NCBI GenBank assembly: GCA_944325345.1 | Contig: CALUZV010000025.1 | Span: forward strand, 1-52,423 | Length of the DNA stretch: 52,423 nucleotides | Reading direction: 5' to 3' | From: an uncultured Parabacteroides sp. | GTDB lineage: Bacteria > Bacteroidota > Bacteroidia > Bacteroidales > Tannerellaceae | In this document: positions 26,385 to 33,832 of the stretch, piece by piece | Layout: the number at the start of each line of letters is the position of its first letter | How positions within the stretch are numbered: position 1 is the first letter of the stretch | The notes under the pieces: generated by a model | Seen by the model: only the letters and a program-made list of their open reading frames with translations | Databases searched by the model: none | Told to the model about the DNA's origin: nothing | Position numbers and translations under genes: made by a program

Positions 26385-26416
26385 TTTAAATCCGCGAAAT
26401 CCGTGTCATCCGCGTC
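26385..26416. repeat. 32-bp direct repeat, copy 2
   Basis: Partner of 25692-25723 with one mismatch (CCGCGAAATCC instead of CCGCAAAATCC), 12 bp upstream of the intact antitoxin start. Confidence 0.85.
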
Positions 26417-26518
26417 AAAATTCTTGATTGAGACAACAAAGATACCAAATGAAGACAAAGATGCCAAGGTTGAGGATTCTTTTCTCCCTATTTATTCCAC
26501 TATGTCAAAGACCGCCTA

Positions 26519-26569
26519 CCGGCACTACGCCGGATGTTGTGCCCTGCCCTCCGACGAGAGAGGGTAGGG
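26519..26569 (-). terminator. Two hairpins just after the major fimbrial subunit
   Basis: CCGGC/GCCGG (26519-26533) and CCCTGCCCTC/GAGGGTAGGG (26542-26569) lie 29-79 bp past the Mfa1-type stop. They lack a T run and could stabilise or partly end the highly expressed subunit mRNA. The remainder of 26417-26597 shows nothing else. Confidence 0.5.
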
Positions 26570-26597
26570 ATTTGATTTTGCCGTTTCTAAGAAATGC

Positions 26598-28394
26598 TTA
26601 TTTTAATGTAACTTCTTGTTTGCGGACAGCCCAAGAAAGAATCTTGATAGTAGCTTTAACAAAACCTGATTCTTCATCATCCGGCGTAGGAGGAGTGTCG
26701 GGAATTTCAGGTTCGCCCGGTCCTGTGATCGCTGTAATCACGATTTCATACCAGTTGTTACGGACAACGCCATAACGACCTAAGTGATTTGCTTCTGTAT
26801 AATCAGTTCCCGAAGTCCATGGTGTTAATTCATCGCCAAAATGTTTGATACGCTGGAGGTGATAGAATGTCTGTCCGTCTTTGTAATACTTTACATAGCC
26901 AACAGCAGCTTGAATTGTTGCAAGATCTGTTGCATCCGTTGTTTCGCTCTTTCCTAAGAGAGATGCAAAATCAGCAATAGTAGAATACTTGCCGCCTTTT
27001 AAAGTCGCCATAGGCTCCCATGTGTCCGTTAAGAAACCTATTACCTTTTCATTTATATACTCGCGGAACTGTTCTACTGAAAGTGTAGTCGTTTTTTCTT
27101 GATCGCCAACCACAAAGAAGCTCTCAGCTTCTTCTGCATTGTTGATATGATATGTGCCTTTGAATACAATACGCGTTGTCTGATCTTCATCCTGATTATT
27201 TGTGTCAAATGTATTCTCTAAGCAATAAATTGGATTTTCTTCGCCTTGAACTTTTTTCCATTCAATATCAGTATCAGTCATACCTTGAATATAATTGAAC
27301 TGATCTGTATATTGTACACTCGTCTTATTTTCCAAAGTTTCTGTGGTACCATAAGATGAGCCATTGTAATTGTTGTCATTTGCCCAATAAAGACGGAACG
27401 GAGGAGTAGCTGATACAAAACGGCTTTGTGTAGCACTATTGGGTTCTGTATAGTTAAACCAAGTGCTGTAGTCTTTTACGTTGTGTACTAAGTAGGTCCA
27501 CTTATTTGTTACGTCCAGTGTCCAACCGTCCAAAGTGAAAGAAGCATCACTCTCATCTGCAGAAGATGTATTACTTTTGGTTACTGCCATACTTAAAGTG
27601 CCATCATCGGCCTCATCAAAACCGCTTATGGTAACTTTAGCCATCGCACGTTCCATATAGATATCTGTGGCAGTGGATGAAGCTGCAGAACTTTCATTTT
27701 CATAAATAGACAACTTAGGCATGATGGAAACAGTTGCTGACTTATCGCTGCTTGTTACTGCTTTTGATGCCAATGGAGCATTTAACATCATGAAACCATC
27801 ACTAATATAGTCGTCTATAATGTTGAAATCTTCATTTGTCGCACCTGCTACTAATGCTTGTACAGAAGCAAAAGTAGAATTACTACTTGTTGTTAAAGTC
27901 GTAGCTGTACTTGCTTTTATCTCCAAACTATGATTGTTGTTATTTAATGTAAATATGTCATTAGGGTTTAAAATAACAAGAGCATAGAGTTGGCTGACTT
28001 TATCAACTAACGGTGCTTGAGCTACGACTGTAGTTTCAGTAGTAATTGGCCCGTCTTTCCCATCTGTATCATCTGAAGTAACTTTGTTCCATTCTCCTAG
28101 AGGAAGACTATAAGCACCTACGAATGTTGCATTAGCTTCAGTGTCTTCTGTAGGACTTGGAGAGAAGTAGAGAATAATACCCTCTTTTACAGCATACTCA
28201 CTATCCATGCCATCATCAAAGTTATCATTCGCAGCGCGTGTCCCTACCGTAGTAGGCAAATTGATAGATACTTTGGCATACCCCGTTGCACCTTCATTGA
28301 TGACCGGAGTACCTCCACCTTCTAATTCATCGCTACACCCTGTCAATGCCAGTCCTGTAGCGACCATCCATGCAAAATACTTTGTCTTTTTCAT
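26598..28394 (-). CDS. Mfa1 family fimbria major subunit
   Basis: 598 aa. Signal peptide and lipobox MKKTKYFAWMVATGLALTGC. The N-terminal domain includes AKVSINLPTTVGTRAANDNF, where the Arg in VGTR resembles the protease-processing site of P. gingivalis fimbrillins, and LYALVILNPN. The C-terminal domain includes VVRNNWYEIVITAITGPG and the final strand VKATIKILSWAVRKQEVTLK, matching the polymerising strand of Mfa1-type pilins. It is rich in Ser, Thr and Ala, as expected for a surface polymer. It is preceded by the DUF3868 and DUF3575 genes and followed by hairpins and the toxin-antitoxin remnants. Confidence 0.9.
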   Translation of the reverse strand: MKKTKYFAWMVATGLALTGCSDELEGGGTPVINEGATGYAKVSINLPTTVGTRAANDNFDDGMDSEYAVKEGIILYFSPSPTEDTEANATFVGAYSLPLGEWNKVTSDDTDGKDGPITTETTVVAQAPLVDKVSQLYALVILNPNDIFTLNNNNHSLEIKASTATTLTTSSNSTFASVQALVAGATNEDFNIIDDYISDGFMMLNAPLASKAVTSSDKSATVSIMPKLSIYENESSAASSTATDIYMERAMAKVTISGFDEADDGTLSMAVTKSNTSSADESDASFTLDGWTLDVTNKWTYLVHNVKDYSTWFNYTEPNSATQSRFVSATPPFRLYWANDNNYNGSSYGTTETLENKTSVQYTDQFNYIQGMTDTDIEWKKVQGEENPIYCLENTFDTNNQDEDQTTRIVFKGTYHINNAEEAESFFVVGDQEKTTTLSVEQFREYINEKVIGFLTDTWEPMATLKGGKYSTIADFASLLGKSETTDATDLATIQAAVGYVKYYKDGQTFYHLQRIKHFGDELTPWTSGTDYTEANHLGRYGVVRNNWYEIVITAITGPGEPEIPDTPPTPDDEESGFVKATIKILSWAVRKQEVTLK

Positions 28395-28467
28395 ATCACT
28401 ATATATTTAGTATTAATAAATAATTCGTTTTCTAAGTTCTGTATCGTTTTAAGTAATAGTTATTTCC

Positions 28468-29904
28468 TTACATATTCTCTTTCTCTCGTTTCTTCTGGAT
28501 TTGCTCCAAGCTATCTTTTGCCTGCACGCAGACAGATGGTTGGTTTTGCAAACCCTTTAATATGGTTTCCGCCCCGTCAAGGTCGCCGGTCAGCATCCGG
28601 AGCGAGGCTTCGGCAAGCTGTTTCTCCGGGCAATCTTTTGCCTTCGCGAGGTAGCTGCGTGCCTTGTCGAACTGGCGGGTATTGATAGCCGTGATAGCTG
28701 CATTGAGGTTCGACACCGGGTCGTCCGGATAGAGGCGGACTGCCGTCTCGAATACTTCGTTGTATTCCTTGCTCCCCGGTTCGTAGGTCTGCGCCACGAG
28801 GAACATCTCGTTGAGGCTCAGCTGCGACGGGTCGGTGAATACCAATGCCTTGGCTTCCTCGACAGTGAAGTTGCGGATGGTGTAATCCACCTCGTAGTCC
28901 GAATGGCGCAAGCCGGGATAGATGTCGCGCAAGAGGATGCGGTACGACGCGCCGCCGTTGAGCTGCTTCAGCTTCCATTCGCGGGCATCCCAATCCGCCG
29001 GTTCGTCGGCGCGGACGATGGCGAGCAGTTCCGCCTTGTCGGGCAGGCTGCTCTCTTCGATTGCCTTTTCCAATCCCGCCCAGTCTTCCGGCTCAAAGTC
29101 GATGTCCATCGGAATATCGCCGAAATCGTACAAGCCTTTCACATAATCCAGAAGCGCCTTCGCGCGGTTCTCTGCTAAGTAGGCGTTATTCTTGTAGCCA
29201 CCTTCGGGCGAGGCATACCCCTTGATAGCAAGGTGAGTAATCGTCGCAAACTTGTTGCCACGCACCGCGTCGATAGTCTGAGTTATCTTCTTCAACTCTT
29301 CCGGGTTCTTCCGATATTCCGGGTAAATCGCAGTCTTGTTCACCGGGAAGTCGAGGAATGCGCTGCCTTCCATCTTGCGGGCTTTGACCACTTCGGCTTC
29401 GGGCGTCAGGTAAACCATCGCCGGAGCCAATACGACAGGAGCCAAGTCGATGTCGAAGAGCGGCGAACGATTCTGGGACAGGGCTTCCCAGCCGCAGCCG
29501 CAATCGTCTATAATCAAGGATACTTTGGATTGTTCCATCCAATCGGCGTATGGAATGGAGGCTTTATACGAAACGCTCTGTTTGCCTTCCAAGCGGCGGA
29601 CGGCCATCTCGTTTTCATTCTCCCGTTCCATGCGTTCGTAGAGGATTTGCCGGTCGCGCCCGTTGATAATCAGCGATGGTAAGGCGTGGAGGCTGTCGCC
29701 CTCTTCTATTATCGGTGTACATACGAGGCTGTTCCCGCGAGTTACTTCTACCGAGTCGAGGACGAATCGCATCTCAACCTGTAGCTCATTGCCTATATGC
29801 CGAACTTGTTTGTCGCGTACCAAGACCGTAGCTTCCTGCGCCGGAAGGCTGGCGAAGCATCCCGCAAGCATAAGGCTTACGATATATTTTGTCTTCTGTA
29901 TCAT
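28468..29904 (-). CDS. DUF3868 / OmpA-like protein of the fimbrial locus
   Basis: 478 aa. Signal peptide MIQKTKYIVSLMLAGCFASLPAQ; residues ~25-125 match the DUF3868 type (VLVRDKQVRHIGNELQVEMRFVLD). An OmpA-like region follows (FPVNKTAIYPEYRKNPEELKKI, IKGYASPEGGYKNNAYLAENRAKAL) and a C-terminal TPR-like part (AAITAINTRQFDKARSYLAKA). The OmpA-like domain would bind peptidoglycan. Genes of this type stand directly before Mfa1-type pilin genes in many Bacteroides loci; the exact role is unknown. Confidence 0.88.
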   Translation of the reverse strand: MIQKTKYIVSLMLAGCFASLPAQEATVLVRDKQVRHIGNELQVEMRFVLDSVEVTRGNSLVCTPIIEEGDSLHALPSLIINGRDRQILYERMERENENEMAVRRLEGKQSVSYKASIPYADWMEQSKVSLIIDDCGCGWEALSQNRSPLFDIDLAPVVLAPAMVYLTPEAEVVKARKMEGSAFLDFPVNKTAIYPEYRKNPEELKKITQTIDAVRGNKFATITHLAIKGYASPEGGYKNNAYLAENRAKALLDYVKGLYDFGDIPMDIDFEPEDWAGLEKAIEESSLPDKAELLAIVRADEPADWDAREWKLKQLNGGASYRILLRDIYPGLRHSDYEVDYTIRNFTVEEAKALVFTDPSQLSLNEMFLVAQTYEPGSKEYNEVFETAVRLYPDDPVSNLNAAITAINTRQFDKARSYLAKAKDCPEKQLAEASLRMLTGDLDGAETILKGLQNQPSVCVQAKDSLEQIQKKREKENM

Positions 29905-29940
29905 AATTTTGGGGTGTTTTTCGTTGTGAAATTGTGTGTG

Positions 29941-30534
29941 TTAGAAAATATAGACGGCGCTGATGGCTGCCTGCGTCGGACCGAAGTAGTGCTTTTTCAC
30001 GTCGCGAACCTTGGTCCCGCAATTCGCGCAGGGATAAACCTCGGAGTCGAGGTAGAGATAGCCGACACCGACAGACGCCTCGATATTCCAATGCTTCCCG
30101 AGTACCCATTGATAGCCATAACTGATGCCTACACCCGTGCCCCAACCTTGGTGGCGTTCGTTTTCCGTGCCGAGGAGTTTGACATCGGAGATATTATATA
30201 TTAAATAAGGTATATGCAATCCGAGGAAGTGTTTGTAGAAAGCCTCGCAAAACCAATAGCGTACTTCCGGATGCAAACGAAAGTGCTTGAGTGATTTGCC
30301 ATAGCTGCCGTCGTCGTTCTTTCCCGTGAATGGATTCAAGCCTACTTCGGCTTCCAAAGTCCATTTCGGGGCAAGTCGGACTTCAGCACCTATATTTGGC
30401 GTTGTAGTAGCCCAATACACGGCATTGGTTTTCAATGCCCATATAGCACCTTTGTCGGTGTGTAAAGGTGTCTGTGCCAATGCACTACCCAACCCAGTCA
30501 GGAGTGTGGCGAATAAAAATAGTACGCTCTTCAT
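29941..30534 (-). CDS. DUF3575 outer-membrane beta-barrel-like protein
   Basis: 197 aa. Signal peptide MKSVLFLFATLLTGLGSALAQ. The mature part matches the DUF3575 pattern: WALKTNAVYWATTTPNIGAEVRLAPKW, RLHPEVRYWFCEAFYKHFLGLH and GVGISYGYQWVLGKHWNIEASVGVGY, ending in an aromatic residue (YIF) as outer-membrane barrels do. It is the first gene of the fimbrial operon, about 115 bp downstream of the promoter at 30657-30687. A CANCG motif near the C-terminus is unusual. Confidence 0.85.
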   Translation of the reverse strand: MKSVLFLFATLLTGLGSALAQTPLHTDKGAIWALKTNAVYWATTTPNIGAEVRLAPKWTLEAEVGLNPFTGKNDDGSYGKSLKHFRLHPEVRYWFCEAFYKHFLGLHIPYLIYNISDVKLLGTENERHQGWGTGVGISYGYQWVLGKHWNIEASVGVGYLYLDSEVYPCANCGTKVRDVKKHYFGPTQAAISAVYIF

Positions 30535-30619
30535 AAATACTATAAACTTGTTTTTTAAGTCTTGCGAACGAATAGTAGTAAATTGTCCTATAGATGTTTA
30601 GCTCTTTGTTTTAGCCTAT

Positions 30620-30762
30620 CAGAAAAAACGATCCTTTTTTCTGGTCATCGTGGGGGCAAAATTACGTATATTTTTTATTTGTGCAAATACTTGAGGATAA
30701 AAATTTTGATGATTCTTTGAAATATTTTCAAATGGGCAAAATCGTGGCCAAAAAAAAGGATC
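30620..30762. repeat. Imperfect inverted repeats flanking the fimbrial promoter
   Basis: GATCCTTTTTTCTGGTCA (30630-30647) and the reverse complement of GATCCTTTTTTTTGGCCA (30745-30762) agree at 16 of 18 positions and enclose 97 bp containing the promoter. A tighter palindrome, CAGAAAAAA/TTTTTTCTG (620-628 and 635-643), overlaps the left arm in the predicted leader. The core is shared with 17323-17454. Confidence 0.75.
30657..30687 (-). promoter_or_regulatory. Promoter of the fimbrial operon
   Basis: On the minus strand TTTG (30684-30687), 19 bp, TAATTTTG (30657-30664), identical in -7 and spacing to the cupin promoter at 17350-17380. It faces the DUF3575 gene. Confidence 0.8.
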
Positions 30763-30861
30763 AAAAAAATTACCACCTCCCTCAGCGATTACACCCGCTC
30801 TCATTGCCGTTATCCAGTCGATGCCCTTTTATCGTTTCTTTTACTCCAGCCCGATTCGCTT

Positions 30862-31050
30862 GTAGCCCTACAAGCGGTAGTCCGTCTAGTCGGCGGAGCT
30901 TTCGTAGGCCTACAAGCGGCTGCCCGCCTAGGTGCTGGGGCATTTGTAGGCCTACAAGCGGTTGCCCGCCTAGTCGGTGGAGCATTTGTAGGCCTACAAA
31001 CGGTTGCCCGCCTAGTTGGTGAGGCTTTTGTAGCCCTACGAGCGAGTTTA
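30862..31050. repeat. Dyad array B: four 42-bp units plus a partial
   Basis: Units start at 30862, 30904, 30946 and 30988, exactly 42 bp apart, with a partial at 31030. Each has a perfect or near-perfect palindrome TTGTAGGCCTACAA and a second dyad CCGnCTAGnCGG centred 21 bp away. The array fills the divergent region between the fimbrial promoter and the DUF6261-like gene. Confidence 0.85.
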
Positions 31051-31060
31051 GAGGCATTTT

Positions 31061-31094
31061 TTTGAACGAGAAACGATAAAAAAATATAACTTTG
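31061..31094 (+). promoter_or_regulatory. Promoter of the DUF6261-like gene
   Basis: TTTG at 31061-31064, 22 bp, TAACTTTG at 31087-31094, 36 bp before the ATG at 31131. It supports that start over the upstream one at 31092, which overlaps the -7 element. Confidence 0.65.
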
Positions 31095-31130
31095 TGCTTG
31101 TCGATTTCATATCATGGACTTTTGGTGAGT

Positions 31131-32174
31131 ATGAAAAAAAATTATTTATGTGTAGAGGAGGTGATGCTTAGCCGCCTCCAAAACGCCGAATTCATCAGCT
31201 TGCTGCAGCGAGCCATCACGCTCTTGCCGCGCAAGCAGTCGTCGGGTGGCGAGGATGGGCAGCCCTCGGTTCAGGGCCTGGATACGCAGGCGGAGACGGA
31301 GGGCGAAATCTCTGACTCGATGTACATCGACGACGAATTGGTTGAACGGTTGCAGTCCATCTTGGACCAACTGTCGGATTTGACGCTCGAGTCGAGGTCG
31401 GAACTCCAGAGCAAGGAACTGGAGCAAATCGACCGGGACCGGGATGTATTGTTGGGATTCGTATTCAAGACGATGGGGCAGGCTGCCATCTTGCCGCTGG
31501 AGACACAGCGCAAGGCCGGTCTCGTGCTGGACAACGAGTTGGGTGTCTATGCCGGGACGGGCGAGCTGCCGCAGACCAAGGAGACGGCCGTGGTTCGCGG
31601 GATGATCAAGGATTCCAAGAAAACGGACGTTGCCGAGGCCATCTCGACGCTGGGACTGACGCCAATCTTTGCCGAACTGGAGCGGTTGAACGACCTCTTC
31701 GAGAAGACCGAGATTGCGCGTAACAATGCCGTCGCACCACGGAGGACCGAGGCGAAAACCAAGGAACTCCGCGCCGAGGCGACGCTGATTTACTATGAGA
31801 TAGTGGACCGCGCGTTCGCTGCCAACCTCCTGCACGGGAATGAGGAGACCAAGTCTTACATTACCAACCTGAACGAGGAGATTGTCAAGGCGGAAGCGAA
31901 GGTGAAACGCCGCCTTGGCAAGAAGAAGGGCGAGGACCCGGAGGACGAGGACAAGAAGGACGAGGAGGAGACGCCCGACACGACCGACAAGCCCTCGACC
32001 GGCGAGAACCCCTCGACCGACGACAAGCCCTCGACCGAGCCTGGCGAGACGGAAGATCCCGGGACAACGACCCCGCCCGACGAGACGACCGAGCCCGACG
32101 AAGAGACTCCTTCGGAGGACGACACGACGACCGGCGGCGAGGACGATAACTCGGACCGCCCTGTGGTCCAGTAG
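31131..32174 (+). CDS. DUF6261-like protein with acidic Pro/Thr tail
   Basis: 347 aa from MKKNYLCVEEVMLSRL. Residues ~1-245 are helical and resemble the DUF6261 family of Bacteroidetes (MLSRLQNAEFISLLQRAITLL, then a heptad-like ELERLNDLFEKTEIARN). From ~250 a Lys/Glu segment leads to a ~75-residue disordered tail built of PSTGENPSTDDKPSTEPGE-like steps and rich in D, E, P and T. There is no signal peptide. The function of the family is unknown. A tiny hydrophobic gene follows 72 bp downstream, and the pair ends at a terminator. Confidence 0.65.
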   Translation: MKKNYLCVEEVMLSRLQNAEFISLLQRAITLLPRKQSSGGEDGQPSVQGLDTQAETEGEISDSMYIDDELVERLQSILDQLSDLTLESRSELQSKELEQIDRDRDVLLGFVFKTMGQAAILPLETQRKAGLVLDNELGVYAGTGELPQTKETAVVRGMIKDSKKTDVAEAISTLGLTPIFAELERLNDLFEKTEIARNNAVAPRRTEAKTKELRAEATLIYYEIVDRAFAANLLHGNEETKSYITNLNEEIVKAEAKVKRRLGKKKGEDPEDEDKKDEEETPDTTDKPSTGENPSTDDKPSTEPGETEDPGTTTPPDETTEPDEETPSEDDTTTGGEDDNSDRPVVQ

Positions 32175-32246
32175 CCTCCTCATAGGCTCGGCGCGGCGAC
32201 GCCACCCCAAAGGATATAAATTACGGGATATTAATTATTAACAGAT

Positions 32247-32354
32247 ATGAAAACGACTAAACGTATTTATAGACTTGTTGGGATGGCGGTCGCCGCGCTG
32301 GTTGGGGGCGGGGCTGCCGGGCTAAACATTCGAGATACAGAAAACGCTAAATAA
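32247..32354 (+). CDS. Smalltalk-like small membrane protein, 35 aa
   Basis: The frame encodes MKTTKRIYRLVGMAVAALVG followed by GGAAGLNIRDTENAK. A Lys/Arg-rich N-terminus and a Gly/Ala/Val hydrophobic stretch match the size and pattern of the Bacteroidetes smalltalk proteins (about 30 aa, function unknown). The upstream sequence TTAATTATTAACAGAT is typical of AT-rich Bacteroidetes leaders. The gene ends one base before a terminator, which supports a real transcript end here. Confidence 0.6.
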   Translation: MKTTKRIYRLVGMAVAALVGGGAAGLNIRDTENAK

Positions 32355-32384
32355 AAACAGCAGTTTTTGGGAAAAGTGCTGTTT
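32355..32384. terminator. Bidirectional terminator
   Basis: AAACAGCA (32355-32362) pairs with TGCTGTTT (32377-32384). A/T-rich flanks on both sides serve the small gene (plus) and the converging NtrC-type gene (minus, ends 32397). Confidence 0.8.
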
Positions 32385-32396
32385 CTGTTTAACGTT

Positions 32397-33755
32397 TTAG
32401 ATATTGTCCGTCGATATGCCCATGCTTTTCATCTTATTGTAGAGCGTTTTCCGGTCGATGCCGAGGAGTTGGGAGGCTTTGGTACGGTTGTTGCCACAAG
32501 CGGCGAGAGCTTTGAGGATAAGTTCGCGCTCATGGTTCTCATCTTTGAGCTGGACAACACCGGCAGAGGCAGGACGAGGAGCCTCGGTCAGTTCCTCCGG
32601 CAGTTCCCGGCGGGTGATGTAGCGTCCGGTGGCCAGGAGCGTCGCATAGCGGATGACGTTCTTCATCTGTCGGAGGTTGCCGGGCCAAGAATAAGACTGG
32701 AAGATGCGGATGGTGTCCGTATCGAAACCGATGATTTCCTTTTGCAATTCCGCGTTCGCCATATCCAGGAAATGGTTGGCGAAGAGGAGGAGATCTTCCT
32801 TACGTTCCTTCAAGTCGGGGATGCGGATGGTAAACTCGTTGATGCGGTGATAAAGGTCTTCACGGAAATCACCCTTGTCGATAGCTTGCCGCAAGTTCTC
32901 GTTCGTGGCGGAGACAAGGCGGACGTTGATGTTGATTTCCTTGTTGCTTCCGATAGGACGCACTTTGCGTTCTTGCAAGGCACGGAGCAGTTGGACTTGT
33001 ACTTCGTATGTCAAGTTCCCTATTTCGTCAAGGAAAAGCGTACCCCCTTGGGCTGCCACGAAAGCTCCGGTCTTGTCGTTGATGGCTCCCGTAAAAGAAC
33101 CCTTGATATGCCCGAAGAACTCCGAAGCGGCGAGATCCTTAGGAATGGCTCCGCAATCGACAGCCACGAAAGGCGCATTCCGGCGCGAGCTTTGTTCGTG
33201 GATGCGGCGGGCGATATATTCCTTTCCGGTGCCGCTCGAACCTTGTATCAAAACCGCCATGTCTGTCGGAGCGACGAGGCGTACATGCTCGTAAAGGATA
33301 CGGGCCTCTTGGCTTTTCCCTTCGATATAAGGGTTCACGATTTCTTGTTGCTGAGGTGCAGTCTGGTAGGAAGGGGTTGGCTGTGGTTCCTTGCAGGCAC
33401 TTTTAAGCGAATCCTTTATCTTGCGCAACAAGTCCTCGGGATTGACCGGCTTGGAGATATAGTCGGAAGCACCCCATTTCATCGCTTGGACGGCCGTCTG
33501 GATTTCCGCGTAGCCGGTCATCATGATGAGGGGAATATCTTGGCCTTGCTCTTTCAGCCATTTGAGCAAGTTCATGCCGTCTTCGTCGGGCAGGCGCAAG
33601 TCTGAGAGGATAAGGTCTGTTGGAGATTTGGCAAGCCAAAGCTTGGCATCTGCGACAGAAGATACCGCATGAGGCTGAAAACCTTTCTTCCCGAGCCAGG
33701 TAGTCAGCATAAGAGAGTAAGTGAGGTCGTCTTCGACGATTAAGATGGATGGCAT
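32397..33755 (-). CDS. Sigma-54-dependent response regulator (NtrC family)
   Basis: 452 aa in the classical order. The receiver domain (1-120) has MPSILIVEDDLTYS and the phospho-Asp in LILSDLRLPDEDG. The AAA+ domain (~145-375) has Walker A GSSGTGKE, the sigma-54-contacting GSFTGA loop and Walker B GGTLFLDEIGNL. The C-terminal Fis-type HTH is NNRTKASQLLGIDRKTLYNK. It activates sigma-54 promoters when phosphorylated. No cognate kinase is adjacent; the hybrid kinase at 11056-13686 is the only candidate in the window. Confidence 0.95.
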   Translation of the reverse strand: MPSILIVEDDLTYSLMLTTWLGKKGFQPHAVSSVADAKLWLAKSPTDLILSDLRLPDEDGMNLLKWLKEQGQDIPLIMMTGYAEIQTAVQAMKWGASDYISKPVNPEDLLRKIKDSLKSACKEPQPTPSYQTAPQQQEIVNPYIEGKSQEARILYEHVRLVAPTDMAVLIQGSSGTGKEYIARRIHEQSSRRNAPFVAVDCGAIPKDLAASEFFGHIKGSFTGAINDKTGAFVAAQGGTLFLDEIGNLTYEVQVQLLRALQERKVRPIGSNKEININVRLVSATNENLRQAIDKGDFREDLYHRINEFTIRIPDLKERKEDLLLFANHFLDMANAELQKEIIGFDTDTIRIFQSYSWPGNLRQMKNVIRYATLLATGRYITRRELPEELTEAPRPASAGVVQLKDENHERELILKALAACGNNRTKASQLLGIDRKTLYNKMKSMGISTDNI

Positions 33756-33756
33756 G

Positions 33757-33832
33757 AATGCGTATGAATTATGAATGATGAATTATGAATGATGCACTGT
33801 TTTCCCCATCATTCATAATTCATAATTTCCAT
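33757..33832. repeat. Heptad-phase inverted repeat (AATTATG/AATGATG type)
   Basis: The left arm GAATTATGAATGATGAATTA and onward (33769-33796) is in strict 7-bp phase; the right arm ATCATTCATAATTCATAATT (33808-33827) is its reverse complement. The hairpin fills the gap between the lipoprotein gene end and the NtrC-type start and may terminate the former. Confidence 0.8.
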
